From Vibrio chagasii (GTDB taxonomy: Bacteria; Pseudomonadota; Gammaproteobacteria; Enterobacterales; Vibrionaceae): DNA of 64,000 bases. The stretch lies in NCBI GenBank assembly GCA_041879415.1, contig CP090852.1, positions 1,426,001-1,490,000 of the forward strand, written 5' to 3'. This document shows positions 26,262-35,218 of the stretch, one piece after another. Position numbers and translations under genes: made by a program. Below the pieces are notes generated by a model, which was not told the origin of the DNA, did not search any database, and was given only the letters and a program-made list of their open reading frames with translations. Each line of letters opens with the position of its first letter. Position 1 is the first letter of the stretch.

Positions 26262-27605
26262 TTAACCGATGAACACTAGCTTGGCGATGAAGATAGCCGC
26301 TAGGAAGTACATCGAGATAGAGACATCTTTCGTCTTACCTGTCGCAAGCTTAAGTACGGTGTAGGTGATGAAACCCAGTGCGATACCATTAGCGATAGAA
26401 AAGGTTAGTGGCATCATCAGTGCGGTAATCGCAGCTGGAGCACCGTTGGTAAAGTCTTTCCAATCGACGTGTTGCATGCTGCTCATCATTACGAATGCTA
26501 CGTAGATCAGAGCGCCAGACGTTGCGTAAGCGGGGATCATGCCTGCAAGCGGTGATAGGAAAATCGCCGCTAAGAACAAAGCGCCAACCACGATTGCTGA
26601 AAGACCTGTACGAGCACCTGCAGCAACACCAGCAGCACTTTCTACGTAACTGGTTACTGGCGGACAACCCACACACGCACCTGCAACGCTCGAGATACTA
26701 TCGGCTTTGAGTGCTTTGCTCAGGCCTTCAATCTTGCCGGTTTCTGGGTTAGTGAGGTTTGCACGCTCAGCCACGCCCATAAGCGTACCGGCAGTATCGA
26801 ACATGTTTACAAAAAGGAATGCCAAGATAACGCTGATCATGGATACGTTCAGAGCGCCTGCAATGTCCATTGCCATAAAGGTAGGTGCTAAGCTCGGCGG
26901 TGCAGCGAAGAAGCCATTGTATTGTACTAGGCCTAGCCCCATACCGATAAGCGTGACGCTTAAAATACCGATAAGTACCGCACCAAATACTTTACGCTCA
27001 CTCAGAACCGCAATAATCAAGAATGCGATAGCTGCAAGTAGGGCTTCTGGCTTGGTGAAATCACCCAGTGAAACCAAAGTTGCAGGGTTTTCGACGACGA
27101 TGCCCGCTGTTTTCAAACCAATTAGACCTAAGAAAAGACCCACACCGGCAGTCATCGAGTAGCGTAAACTTTCAGGAATACTCTCGATGATCCATTGACG
27201 GACCTTGTAGAAACTCATCCCGACAAACAAGATACCAGAGATAAACACCGCACCCAGTGCGACTTCCCAGCTATAGCCCATCTCACTCACAACCGTAAAG
27301 GAGAAGAACGCATTCAGACCCATGCCCGGTGCTAAGCCAACAGGCCAGTTCGCAAATAAGCCCATTAATAAACAACCGATAGCGGCACCGATACAGGTTG
27401 CAACGAATACTGCGCCAGCATCCATACCTGAAGCGGCCATGATTTGGGGGTTAACGAAGATAATGTAAGCCATCGTCGCGAAGGTAGTGACACCGCCGAC
27501 TAACTCATTTTTCACACTGCTTCCGTGGGCCTTAATTTTAAAGAATTTCTCTAAAATTCCGTTATTCGCATCTTGGTTGAGTATTTCTGTTTTACTCTCA
27601 CTCAT
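26262..27605 (-). CDS. AzgA-type purine permease (NCS2)
   Basis: A transporter of the AzgA subfamily, which includes the adenine and guanine/hypoxanthine permeases AdeP and GhxP of E. coli. I take the ATG at 27605 (447 residues), which has AAAGGA upstream; the ATG 30 bases earlier lacks one. Visible features are VTTFATMAYIIFVNPQIMAA in the first membrane region, LAPGMGLNAFFSF, and the FVNMFDTAGTLMGVAERANL and CVGCPPVTSYVESAAGVAAG segments of the binding site. Guanine or hypoxanthine uptake would feed GuaD and XdhAB encoded nearby. The choice between purines cannot be made from sequence. Confidence 0.9.
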   Translation of the reverse strand: MSESKTEILNQDANNGILEKFFKIKAHGSSVKNELVGGVTTFATMAYIIFVNPQIMAASGMDAGAVFVATCIGAAIGCLLMGLFANWPVGLAPGMGLNAFFSFTVVSEMGYSWEVALGAVFISGILFVGMSFYKVRQWIIESIPESLRYSMTAGVGLFLGLIGLKTAGIVVENPATLVSLGDFTKPEALLAAIAFLIIAVLSERKVFGAVLIGILSVTLIGMGLGLVQYNGFFAAPPSLAPTFMAMDIAGALNVSMISVILAFLFVNMFDTAGTLMGVAERANLTNPETGKIEGLSKALKADSISSVAGACVGCPPVTSYVESAAGVAAGARTGLSAIVVGALFLAAIFLSPLAGMIPAYATSGALIYVAFVMMSSMQHVDWKDFTNGAPAAITALMMPLTFSIANGIALGFITYTVLKLATGKTKDVSISMYFLAAIFIAKLVFIG

Positions 27606-27849
27606 GTCTGCAAGTCCTTTTATGTTGTGATCCATTTATTGAATACAGCGAAATTTCAATATGAAGTTTTAAGGTTTGTCCTAGCGCTAAGTCTCTATTA
27701 ACGAGTTTCTCGCGACTCATTTTCTAACTGTTAACGTTGTTAGTATTTTTATATGAGCGTGCTTAATGAACGCGCATCTTTTCAGATGCACGCATGAATC
27801 TGTTCGTTGTTTGGTGATTGAGCCTAGATCGATAATCTAGGTATCGGGA

Positions 27850-28203
27850 TTAACTGCCCCGATAAGTAGAGAAACTGTATGGTGAGACTAAAAGCGGAAC
27901 GTGGTAGTGCGCATCAGGATCATCTAAGCCGAAGCGAATCACTACGTCGTCTAAGAAAGGCACACCATCGAGTTCCACACCTTTGCTTTTATAGTAATCA
28001 GCTACGTAGAACACCAATTGGTATTTCCCCGGTCGAAATTCATTCCCGGCCAGAATTGGTGCATCGGTACGACCATCTGAGTTAGTAAGCACGGTCGCCA
28101 GCTTTTCAGTGGAGTCTTCGTTGACCTTATAAAGCTCTACCTTGATCTCTGCACCAGGCAAGCCGTGAGTGGTGTCTAAAACGTGTGTTGTTAATCTTCC
28201 CAT
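27850..28203 (-). CDS. uraH: 5-Hydroxyisourate hydrolase (transthyretin-like)
   Basis: A 117-residue transthyretin-related protein that hydrolyses 5-hydroxyisourate to OHCU. The N-terminal GRLTTHVLDTTHGLPGAEI contains the first active-site histidine. The middle arginine lies in NSDGRTDAPI. The C-terminus ends in the diagnostic YRGS tetrapeptide after YHVPLLVSPYSFSTYRGS. Length is as expected for the bacterial cytosolic form without a signal peptide. It is transcribed divergently from puuE, and a GntR-type operator-like sequence lies upstream. The assignment is very secure. Confidence 0.96.
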   Translation of the reverse strand: MGRLTTHVLDTTHGLPGAEIKVELYKVNEDSTEKLATVLTNSDGRTDAPILAGNEFRPGKYQLVFYVADYYKSKGVELDGVPFLDDVVIRFGLDDPDAHYHVPLLVSPYSFSTYRGS

Positions 28204-28311
28204 AGTCCTTTAATAGCGCTTTTGGCGCTCCTCTGTTCCGTGGTTTATGTATCCATTTCGACCTTGCAAAAGAGAGCAATTGGTCACTTTGTTAGCACTA
28301 ACTATGTACGA

Positions 28312-28323
28312 ACTGTACACAAT
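28312..28323. promoter_or_regulatory. Degenerate GntR-type operator before uraH
   Basis: ACTGTACACAAT matches the ATTGTATACAAT palindrome at 10 of 12 positions. It lies about 110 bp before the uraH start, on its promoter side. Confidence 0.45.
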
Positions 28324-28475
28324 TAGTAAAGCAAATTGTTGGAAAAATGTTAACTAATGTGTCTTTTTATCTGAATTTATAGATGTTGAATATTCATTAT
28401 TAGTAGTTTTTCGTTTTGTTAAGTAGTTGTTTTTATTTGTATTCGGTTTGGTTTTTTAACTTAAGCAACAAAATC

Positions 28476-28503
28476 TTTACATTAAGATAAATAATTGTAT
28501 ACA
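28476..28503 (+). promoter_or_regulatory. Candidate puuE promoter
   Basis: TTTACA (28476-28481) and TATACA (28498-28503) are 16 bp apart. The -10 hexamer lies inside the operator at 28494-28505, so operator occupancy should block RNA polymerase. Confidence 0.45.
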
Positions 28504-28505
28504 AT
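28494..28505. promoter_or_regulatory. GntR-type operator before puuE
   Basis: A perfect palindrome, ATTGTATACAAT, identical in all 12 positions to the site before gcl. It covers the presumed -10 element of the five-gene allantoin operon. Confidence 0.75.
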
Positions 28506-28614
28506 AAATGTACAGGGGTGAGGTTGCTCGGTTTTGGATAAATCACTAGCTGAATCATTTCGATGGGACAGCTGAAGAGCGGCTAAGCCAACCACTTATG
28601 TTAGGAGTACTTGG

Positions 28615-29535
28615 ATGAATAAGGATTATTCAAGAAATTTGATCGGTTACGGAGCTAATCCTCCTAACCCTCAATGGCCAGGTAATGCGCGCGTCGCGGT
28701 TTCTTTTGTATTGAATTATGAAGAGGGCGGTGAGCGTTGTTTGTTACATGGAGACGACGAGTCTGAAGCCTTTCTCTCAGAGATCCCGTCAGCACAGCCG
28801 ATCAAAGGCGAGCGTCACATCAGCATGGAATCCATCTATGAATATGGTAGCCGAGCGGGTGTGTGGCGTGTTCTTCGCTTGTTCGATGAATATGAAATTC
28901 CACTGACTGTATTTGCAGTCGCTATGGCCATTGAGCGTCACCCAGACGTAGCTGAAGCCATGGTAGAAGCAGGTCACGAAATCTGTAGCCACGGTTATCG
29001 CTGGATAGACTATCAACACATTGATGAGTCAGAAGAGCGTGACCATATGACCAAAGCGATTGAGATTATCCAACAGGTAACGGGTCAACGCCCGCAAGGT
29101 TGGTATACCGGTCGTACAGGGCCGAATACTCGTCGTTTAGTCGCAGAAGAAGGTGGTTTCCTTTACGACTCAGATGCCTATGACGATGACCTGCCTTATT
29201 GGCACACCGAAACCGGTCATCCACAGCTAGTGATCCCTTACACACTTGATGTCAACGATATGCGCTTTTCAACGGCGCAAGGCTTCAACTCTGGTGAGCA
29301 GTTCTTCCAGTATTTAAAAGACACTTTTGACACCCTTTATATGGAAGGCGAAACCGCACCAAAAATGATGTCGGTAGGACTGCATTGTCGTCTTATTGGT
29401 CGTCCCGGTCGTATTGCTGCATTGAGACGCTTCTTAGATTACGTAAAACAACATGACAGCGTGTGGCTATGTCGTCGAATCGATATTGCCAACCACTGGC
29501 ACAAACATCACCCATATAACGGACAACAAAATTAG
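28615..29535 (+). CDS. puuE: Allantoinase of the polysaccharide-deacetylase family
   Basis: A 306-residue PuuE-type allantoinase that hydrolyses allantoin to allantoate. It belongs to the NodB/polysaccharide deacetylase fold rather than the amidohydrolase AllB family. Markers are the N-terminal SRNLIGYGANPPNPQWPGNA, VAVSFVLNYEEGGE, and HEICSHGYRWIDYQ, where NodB enzymes carry metal-binding histidines. It is the first gene of puuE-uraD-alc-allA-puuD, with TAGGAG before the ATG and an operator over its promoter. The family call and reaction are well established by homologues in Pseudomonas. Confidence 0.95.
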   Translation: MNKDYSRNLIGYGANPPNPQWPGNARVAVSFVLNYEEGGERCLLHGDDESEAFLSEIPSAQPIKGERHISMESIYEYGSRAGVWRVLRLFDEYEIPLTVFAVAMAIERHPDVAEAMVEAGHEICSHGYRWIDYQHIDESEERDHMTKAIEIIQQVTGQRPQGWYTGRTGPNTRRLVAEEGGFLYDSDAYDDDLPYWHTETGHPQLVIPYTLDVNDMRFSTAQGFNSGEQFFQYLKDTFDTLYMEGETAPKMMSVGLHCRLIGRPGRIAALRRFLDYVKQHDSVWLCRRIDIANHWHKHHPYNGQQN

Positions 29536-29558
29536 AACGAACAGCAAGGAGGCTTAAC

Positions 29559-30074
29559 GTGACTGAATTTCGATCTTGCCAACCAACAACCATGGACCGT
29601 GACACTTTTGTCGCGCACTTTGCTGATGTTTACGAGCACAGCCCATGGGTTGCTGAGGCGGTGTATGACCAAGGTTTGAATGCCGAAGACGACCACATTG
29701 AGAATCTTCATCTAAAAATGGCGTCCACCTTGTTGAATGCCGACCAAGGCAAACAGTTGGCTTTGATCAACGCTCACCCGGATTTAGCAGGCAGAGCAGC
29801 AGTAAACGGCGAACTTACTGAGTCGTCGACAAAAGAACAAGCGGGGGCGGGCATTGACCAATGCAGCGCCGAAGAATTTGAAAAATTCACTTCTTATAAC
29901 AACAGCTACAAAAGTCGCTTCAATTTCCCTTTTATCATGGCGGTGAAGGGAGCCAATCGTTACCAAATTCTTGAGTCGTTCGAGATGCGATTAGGAAATG
30001 ATAGTGAAACTGAGTTTGCTACGGCGATTCAAGAGATCAACAAGATCGCGATGTTTCGTCTCTGGGATATGTAA
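29559..30074 (+). CDS. uraD: OHCU decarboxylase
   Basis: A 171-residue enzyme that decarboxylates 2-oxo-4-hydroxy-4-carboxy-5-ureidoimidazoline to S-allantoin. Helical family motifs are FADVYEHSPWVAEAVYD, the catalytic-histidine segment LINAHPDLAGRAAV near residue 70, and FNFPFIMAVKG near the C-terminus. The gene starts with GTG at 29559, supported by AAGGAGG just upstream. It follows puuE by 23 bp. Together with UraH and PuuD it forms the complete three-step route from urate to allantoin. Confidence 0.95.
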   Translation: MTEFRSCQPTTMDRDTFVAHFADVYEHSPWVAEAVYDQGLNAEDDHIENLHLKMASTLLNADQGKQLALINAHPDLAGRAAVNGELTESSTKEQAGAGIDQCSAEEFEKFTSYNNSYKSRFNFPFIMAVKGANRYQILESFEMRLGNDSETEFATAIQEINKIAMFRLWDM

Positions 30075-30197
30075 GTTAACGGAGTTAACAGCTATCTCAG
30101 CCCAGTCTTAGTGCGCTAAGAGCCAGCTTTATAAGCGAATAAGCCACTAAGTTCTCATTTTATTATTACTTGATTAATTTCATAGGATTACACGGAA

Positions 30198-31184
30198 ATG
30201 ACCCATAAATTTGAACAGTACATCAACCTTGCAGACGAAAAACTCGGCGCAGAAGCTATCTTTGCAACAGACGATTTTTTTGCAGATAAAAGCCGTCTAC
30301 TCAGCCATGCAGCACCAGAGTGGAAAGACGACTTATACGACGATAACGGCAAGTGGATGGACGGCTGGGAAAGCCGACGTAAGCGTGGCGAAGGTTACGA
30401 CTACTGTGTGGTACGCCTTGGCTTAGCTGGCACTATCGCTGGCGTTGATATTGATACCTCATTCTTCACAGGTAACTTCCCACCTTCGGCATCAATCGAC
30501 GCATGTTATTCACCACAGGGTGAGCCAACCGATTCAACAGAGTGGCAAGAAATTCTGCCTTCAATGGCACTACAAGGTGACCACCACCATTTTGAAGACA
30601 TTGAAAGTGATCAAGTATTTACGCACCTGCGTCTGAACATCTATCCAGACGGTGGTGTTGCACGCCTACGTGTTTACGGCCGACCAAGTGTTGATTGGGA
30701 CGCAATAGACTCACATCAACAGGTGGATCTAGCAGCCGTTGAGCATGGTGGTCGAGCACTGGCATGTAGTGATGAACATTACGGTAACAAAGCCAATATT
30801 TTAGGCCCAGGTCGCGGTGAAAACATGGGTGATGGCTGGGAAACAGCACGTCGTCGTACGCCGGGTAATGACTGGGTTATCGTAGCATTAGGCCACCCAG
30901 GTAATATCGAACGTATCATCGTTGATACGGCGCACTTTAAAGGTAACTACCCAGACAGCTGCTCAATTCAAGCGGCTTACGTGAAAGGTGGTACCGATGA
31001 TCAAGTGGAAACACAAAGCCTATTCTGGCGTGAACTACTGCCTGCTCAAAAGCTGCAAGCGCACGAGATTCACGAATTCATTTCTGAGGTAAACGACCTT
31101 GGTGCGATTACCCACGTACGTGCAAATATATTCCCAGATGGTGGTATTAGCCGTTTGCGTCTATTTGGTACGAAAGCGAAATAG
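30198..31184 (+). CDS. alc: Allantoicase
   Basis: A 328-residue allantoicase, which splits allantoate to ureidoglycolate and urea. Two internal allantoicase repeats are visible. The first (about residues 1-160) has DGWESRRKRGEGYDYC, GNFPPSASI and LNIYPDGGVARLRVYG. The second (about 170-325) has DGWETARRRTPGNDWV, GNYPDSCSI and NIFPDGGISRLRLFG. The two repeats align along their whole length, as in the family. It lies 123 bp after uraD and 14 bp before allA. The use of allantoicase means nitrogen leaves as urea rather than ammonia at this step. Confidence 0.96.
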   Translation: MTHKFEQYINLADEKLGAEAIFATDDFFADKSRLLSHAAPEWKDDLYDDNGKWMDGWESRRKRGEGYDYCVVRLGLAGTIAGVDIDTSFFTGNFPPSASIDACYSPQGEPTDSTEWQEILPSMALQGDHHHFEDIESDQVFTHLRLNIYPDGGVARLRVYGRPSVDWDAIDSHQQVDLAAVEHGGRALACSDEHYGNKANILGPGRGENMGDGWETARRRTPGNDWVIVALGHPGNIERIIVDTAHFKGNYPDSCSIQAAYVKGGTDDQVETQSLFWRELLPAQKLQAHEIHEFISEVNDLGAITHVRANIFPDGGISRLRLFGTKAK

Positions 31185-31198
31185 GTAAGGAAATCAGT

Positions 31199-31759
31199 AT
31201 GAGTAATGGAATACGTCGTTTAACTATCGAACCGTTAACTAAGCAAGCGTTTGCTGAGTTTGGTGATGTTATCGAATCTGATAATAGTGATTTCTTCATG
31301 ATCAACAGTGGATCAACACGTCGCTACCACAAGCTAGCGACAACGGATGTGCAAGACCAAGGCGGAGAAGCGATCATCAGCATCTTCCAAGCTACGCCGT
31401 TGAGCTACCCACTGACCATCAAAATGCTAGAGCGTCATCCACTTGGCTCTCAGGCATTCATTCCATTACTTGGTCAACCCTATTTAATTGTTGTTGCCCC
31501 AAAAGGCGGTAACCCATCGTTAGCCAATTGCCGAGCTTTCTTAAGCAACGGCCGTCAAGGAGTGAACTATCACAAAGGGGTGTGGCATCACCCGGTTCTT
31601 GCACTTACGGATCAAGACCAGTTCTTGATCGTCGATAGAGGCGGAGAAGGACATAACTGTGATGAAGTTTATTTTGAGAACGACCTAGTGGCATTGCATT
31701 TGGAAGATATGCCAACGGAAGACAACAAGGAAGAGCAACGCTTAGCTAAAGCGTTGTGA
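31199..31759 (+). CDS. allA: Ureidoglycolate lyase
   Basis: A 186-residue AllA-type ureidoglycolate lyase producing glyoxylate and urea. The cupin-like fold shows RRLTIEPLTKQAFAEFGDVI at the N-terminus, LERHPLGSQAFIPLLGQPYL in the core, and NYHKGVWHHPVLAL, which contains the conserved histidine-rich segment. A TAAGGA lies before the ATG. The end of the gene runs up to the ribosome binding site of puuD. The glyoxylate produced is the substrate of Gcl and malate synthase encoded at the left of the window. Confidence 0.95.
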   Translation: MSNGIRRLTIEPLTKQAFAEFGDVIESDNSDFFMINSGSTRRYHKLATTDVQDQGGEAIISIFQATPLSYPLTIKMLERHPLGSQAFIPLLGQPYLIVVAPKGGNPSLANCRAFLSNGRQGVNYHKGVWHHPVLALTDQDQFLIVDRGGEGHNCDEVYFENDLVALHLEDMPTEDNKEEQRLAKAL

Positions 31760-31773
31760 TACAGGAGTTTATT

Positions 31774-33093
31774 ATGGATCCGCATATTACAGAGTGGTTG
31801 AATTTAGCAATTCGCTGGATTCACATGATTGTTGGTGTTGCGTGGATAGGCGCATCATTTTACTTTGTTTGGTTAGAGAACAACCTTAACCGAGTTAACC
31901 CTAAAACGGGCCTTTCAGGCGACTTATGGGCGATTCACGGTGGTGGTATTTATCACCTAGAGAAGTACAAACTCGCGCCACCAGAAATGCCAGAGCACCT
32001 ACACTGGTTCAAGTGGGAAGCTTACTTCACATGGATCACAGGTGTGTGTCTACTGGGGGTGGTTTACTACCTCAACGCAGAAATCTACCTCATTGCACCA
32101 GGCTCTGGCCTTGATTCAACAACGGCAATCGCAATTGGTATTGGCTCTCTTATCGCAGGTTGGTTTATCTATGACCTACTATGTGATTCGCCGCTAGGCA
32201 AAACGCCGGTTCTACTTGGCCTAGTACTTTTTGTTGGTCTAGTTGGTGCAACTTACGGTCTTACGCAAGTGTTCAGTGGTCGTGGTGCTTACATCCATGT
32301 GGGTGCCATTATCGGTACCATCATGGTGGGTAACGTATTCCGCGTCATCATGCCTGCGCAGCGCAATTTGGTGAAAGCGATTGAAGAGAAACGCGAACCG
32401 GATCCAGCTCTGCCTGCGAAAGGTCTACTACGCTCTCGTCACAATAACTACATGACACTGCCAGTGCTGTTCATCATGATCAGTAACCACTTCCCAAGCA
32501 CTTATGGTTCGGAATACAACTGGTTGATCCTTGCTGGCCTAGCAATCTTCAGTATCTTGGTTCGTCACTATTTCAATACACGTCATGGCAGTCAGAAGTT
32601 CGCATGGACAGTGCCAGTAGCGGCACTGGGTATGATTACTCTCGCGTTTGTTACCTCACCTTACGCGAAAAAACAGATGACTCCGGTAGTGCAAGCACCA
32701 GTGGTACAAGAAGCTCCTGTGAGCACGACGGAATCGGCGACTGAAGAGATCGCTTCGAGCAACACGGCTTCAACGGCGGCTGACTCTCAAGCAGTGCCTG
32801 CCGACCATGCCAAGCCAACGGCGAGTGCAGGTGTCAGCTTTGAAACCATTAACAAGGTCATTCAAGAGCGCTGTTCAGTGTGTCACTCTGCAACGCCTAG
32901 CCACGCCGCTTTTGCTGCTGCGCCAGCGGGTGTAATGCTTGATACGCCAGAAGAGATCAAAGCTAATGTACCTAGGATTGTTGCTCAAACCGTAACAACT
33001 CAGGTGATGCCTCTTGGTAACATGACTCAAATGACCGACGAAGAGCGAGCACTCATCGGCACTTGGGTAGAACAAGGCGCTACGATTCAATAA
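31774..33093 (+). CDS. puuD: Membrane-bound urate hydroxylase with cytochrome c domain
   Basis: A PuuD-type urate oxidase that makes 5-hydroxyisourate without a cofactor-free uricase. The start is set at the ATG at 31774, with AGGAG before it; a GTG 18 bases earlier would overlap allA. That gives 439 residues. Residues about 10-290 hold some eight hydrophobic helices of the urate oxidase N domain (LAIRWIHMIVGVAWIGASF at the start). A linker of about 45 residues rich in Ala, Ser, Thr and Pro follows. The C-terminal cytochrome c domain has CSVCH at 367-371 and a candidate axial Met412 in VMPLG. It ends the operon and is followed by several hairpins. Confidence 0.94.
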   Translation: MDPHITEWLNLAIRWIHMIVGVAWIGASFYFVWLENNLNRVNPKTGLSGDLWAIHGGGIYHLEKYKLAPPEMPEHLHWFKWEAYFTWITGVCLLGVVYYLNAEIYLIAPGSGLDSTTAIAIGIGSLIAGWFIYDLLCDSPLGKTPVLLGLVLFVGLVGATYGLTQVFSGRGAYIHVGAIIGTIMVGNVFRVIMPAQRNLVKAIEEKREPDPALPAKGLLRSRHNNYMTLPVLFIMISNHFPSTYGSEYNWLILAGLAIFSILVRHYFNTRHGSQKFAWTVPVAALGMITLAFVTSPYAKKQMTPVVQAPVVQEAPVSTTESATEEIASSNTASTAADSQAVPADHAKPTASAGVSFETINKVIQERCSVCHSATPSHAAFAAAPAGVMLDTPEEIKANVPRIVAQTVTTQVMPLGNMTQMTDEERALIGTWVEQGATIQ

Positions 33094-33127
33094 CCGTACT
33101 TTTTAATAACAGTACTCAGCATCCTTT

Positions 33128-33193
33128 ACCTAAGAGCATGAGTCTTAGGTGAGGCTTGGGGAGAGTTTGGTCTTACGGGCACGCGCCAAACTC
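33128..33193 (+). repeat. Two consecutive hairpins in the puuD 3' region
   Basis: ACCTAAGA (33128-33135) pairs with TCTTAGGT (33143-33150). GAGTTTGG (33163-33170) pairs with CCAAACTC (33186-33193). With the terminator next to them they form a compact three-hairpin RNA of about 110 nt. This could be a 3'-UTR-derived small RNA, but there is no direct evidence. Confidence 0.5.
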
Positions 33194-33207
33194 ATCCCAC
33201 CCTGTTT

Positions 33208-33240
33208 CCCCGGTTCCTATAACCGGGGCTTTTTGTTTTT
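33208..33240 (+). terminator. Terminator of the puuE-puuD operon
   Basis: CCCCGGTT (33208-33215) pairs perfectly with AACCGGGG (33221-33228) around a 5-nt loop, followed by CTTTTTGTTTTT. A strong Rho-independent terminator. Confidence 0.92.
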
Positions 33241-33401
33241 GGACAAAGGAAAAGCTGAAATATCATTCATTTGGTGACTCTATGTGCATATGTAGATTAA
33301 AGTGTTTGGAATGAAATGCTATTGGTAATATTCGCTTGAATGCGTTTAAAACTACATGTTCTGCTGACCTTAAATACTATTCAATGTTGGAGTTACGATA
33401 T

Positions 33402-34268
33402 ATGTCGGGACGAAAGCCTATCCCCAAGGCAGTAAAAAAGGTGCTTCGCACTGAAGTTGGTTTTGGCTGTCCAGTCAAAGGGTGTGGAAACCCTTATCTT
33501 GAATACCATCATTTTGATCCTCCAGTAAGCGTGAGAGCTCACAATGAACCCGAAGGTATGATCGCTTTGTGTGCACAACATCATAAGAAAGCAGATGGCG
33601 GGGCTTATACGGTGGATCAACTTCATGCTTTGAAAAGGGATAAAGTAAATGCAGGTTTGGTTAAGGGGAGTTTGGACTGGCTACGTAAGGACTTGCTCGC
33701 CGTTGTTGGCGGGAACTTTTATTATGAAACGCCAAAGATAATCACTATCGATAATGTAGATCTGGTTTCATTAATAAGAGACGAAGATGGCTATTTGCGA
33801 CTGAATGTTAATATGCTGAGTTTAGAATCAGAAGAGCGAATCATAATTGAAGATAATTCTTGGGAGAACATTGGCTCACCAACTGATTTAAGAAGCCCTC
33901 CACAAGGGAAAGAGTTGGAATTAAGTTATCCCAATGGAGACTATCTATATTTGCGTTTTATAGAGCTAAAAAGTAAAGATCAAGCAATTAAGAAATATGG
34001 TTACGATGTGTTCGATGATTTGAGCTTTCCACTAACTGCTGTAGAAGTAAATATAACGATCGCGGGAACAAGAATTGAACTTACTCCTGATAGCTCGAAG
34101 ATCGGTGATATCAAAATGACAGGGAGCTTATCTTCACACTGCGGTGGCGGGATATTGATTCAAAACACAGGGTTGCATTGGAAGCAAAACCCAGTTTGGA
34201 AACGTCAAAATTTGGTTGAACAGACCGAGCACCACAATGTCTTAAAAGTAAACTTTGGTCGTAGATAA
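33402..34268 (+). CDS. HNH-type putative nuclease with C-terminal unknown domain
   Basis: A 288-residue protein from the ATG at 33402, chosen because GGAG lies nine bases upstream; earlier in-frame starts lack a site. Residues about 18-85 form an HNH-like zinc finger nuclease core with C23, C28, the H36-H37 pair, C57 and H60-H61 (segments GCPVKGCGN, LEYHHFDPP and ALCAQHHKKADG). Residues about 105-288 form a mainly beta C-terminal region that I do not recognise. It stands at the left edge of a small block of accessory genes. A role in defence or regulation is possible but unsupported. Confidence 0.75.
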   Translation: MSGRKPIPKAVKKVLRTEVGFGCPVKGCGNPYLEYHHFDPPVSVRAHNEPEGMIALCAQHHKKADGGAYTVDQLHALKRDKVNAGLVKGSLDWLRKDLLAVVGGNFYYETPKIITIDNVDLVSLIRDEDGYLRLNVNMLSLESEERIIIEDNSWENIGSPTDLRSPPQGKELELSYPNGDYLYLRFIELKSKDQAIKKYGYDVFDDLSFPLTAVEVNITIAGTRIELTPDSSKIGDIKMTGSLSSHCGGGILIQNTGLHWKQNPVWKRQNLVEQTEHHNVLKVNFGRR

Positions 34269-34472
34269 TTTATTATTTAGACAAATTGAAATTCTCCGTG
34301 TGTTAGTAAAATCCCCCGAACTTCCAACTGAACGTTTAACTACAGTTTTATCGATTTTCGCTCAACCAATAACTAAATAACTGATTTAACGAGTTATCCC
34401 ACACAAGCGACTTGATATGAATCTCTACCCATGGCACTTTCTGTCCCAAGTTGACTTTAAATAGGGAAGAAA

Positions 34473-34712
34473 ATGGAAGACATAGTACTCACACTCTTTA
34501 GGTTCGTTGGTGCGTTTTTTCGAATGCTTTTCCAGTTCTTCATTATGGATATCATTTGCTTTAGCGTGGGGTGGGTTGTATCTAAGGTGTTCACTTTAGG
34601 GCGTTTTCCTTCGTTTACGCCTGACGAAAAAGAGCGGGAGCGAGTATCTAATATTGGGATTATTAGTATCGTTCTGTTTCTTTTAGCAATAGGCGTATTT
34701 AATAGCCTTTAG
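34473..34712 (+). CDS. Small membrane protein of unknown function
   Basis: A 79-residue protein with two or three hydrophobic segments (about residues 5-40 and 60-77) separated by a charged loop containing DEKERERV. No family is recognised. A start-proximal GGAAG (GGGAAGAAA) supports translation. It lies between the HNH gene and a GrpB-like gene on the same strand. Nothing in its context shows a function. Confidence 0.6.
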   Translation: MEDIVLTLFRFVGAFFRMLFQFFIMDIICFSVGWVVSKVFTLGRFPSFTPDEKERERVSNIGIISIVLFLLAIGVFNSL

Positions 34713-34744
34713 TGCACTAGTGCTAATTTGAATAGTGAGGACGC

Positions 34745-35218
34745 ATGCAATTTTACCCAGCAGAACAATATCAAGCTGCTTGCCATGAGATGTTTGAACG
34801 ATACGAACGTGATATCAAGAAGCTACTCCTTAACGCGAGAGTTGAGCACGTCGGCGCATCGTCCATTCCGTTGGCCGTATCTAAGGGCGATTTAGATATC
34901 TTCGTTGGCGTTGAGTCCAACGAGCTTGAGGATGCTGTAGAACGACTTACAACACTCGGCTTTAAAGAGAAACTCGATACGCTAAGAACGCCCGAATTGT
35001 GCATGTTGGAATCCATATCCTCTGAAGATGTGGCATTGCAAGTGGTCGCCAATGGTTCTGAGTTTGGATGCTTTCTAACGTTTCGTGACAAGCTACGTGC
35101 AGCTCCTGCCTTAGTTAAGCAATACAACGCTCTCAAAATGTCTTGTGAAGGTTGGCCGCAAGAAGAGTACCGTGAAAAGAAAGCGACTTTTATCGAGCAT
35201 GTGTTGGCTTTGAAATAG
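34745..35218 (+). CDS. GrpB-like nucleotidyltransferase family protein (UPF0157)
   Basis: A 157-residue protein of the GrpB/UPF0157 family, related to nucleotidyltransferases. Motifs are VEHVGASSIPLAVSKGDLDI near residues 36-55, containing the GS and D-x-D type metal site (GDLDIFVGV), and a C-terminal FRDKLRAAPALVKQYNALK. GTGAGG precedes the ATG. It is 32 bp after the small membrane protein gene and may share its transcript. The family function is poorly known. Confidence 0.85.
   Translation: MQFYPAEQYQAACHEMFERYERDIKKLLLNARVEHVGASSIPLAVSKGDLDIFVGVESNELEDAVERLTTLGFKEKLDTLRTPELCMLESISSEDVALQVVANGSEFGCFLTFRDKLRAAPALVKQYNALKMSCEGWPQEEYREKKATFIEHVLALK

Larger units (their letters stand above)
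28204..28614. promoter_or_regulatory. Divergent uraH-puuE control region
   Basis: About 410 bp between divergent purine genes. It holds a degenerate operator near uraH, a perfect operator overlapping the puuE promoter, and a weak RutR-like half palindrome (28276-28291). I see no small gene in it. Confidence 0.6.

Noticed and set aside
28276..28291. Second RutR-like palindrome before uraH
   Set aside because: Only about 10 of 14 positions match and one arm is weak; not strong enough to list as an operator.
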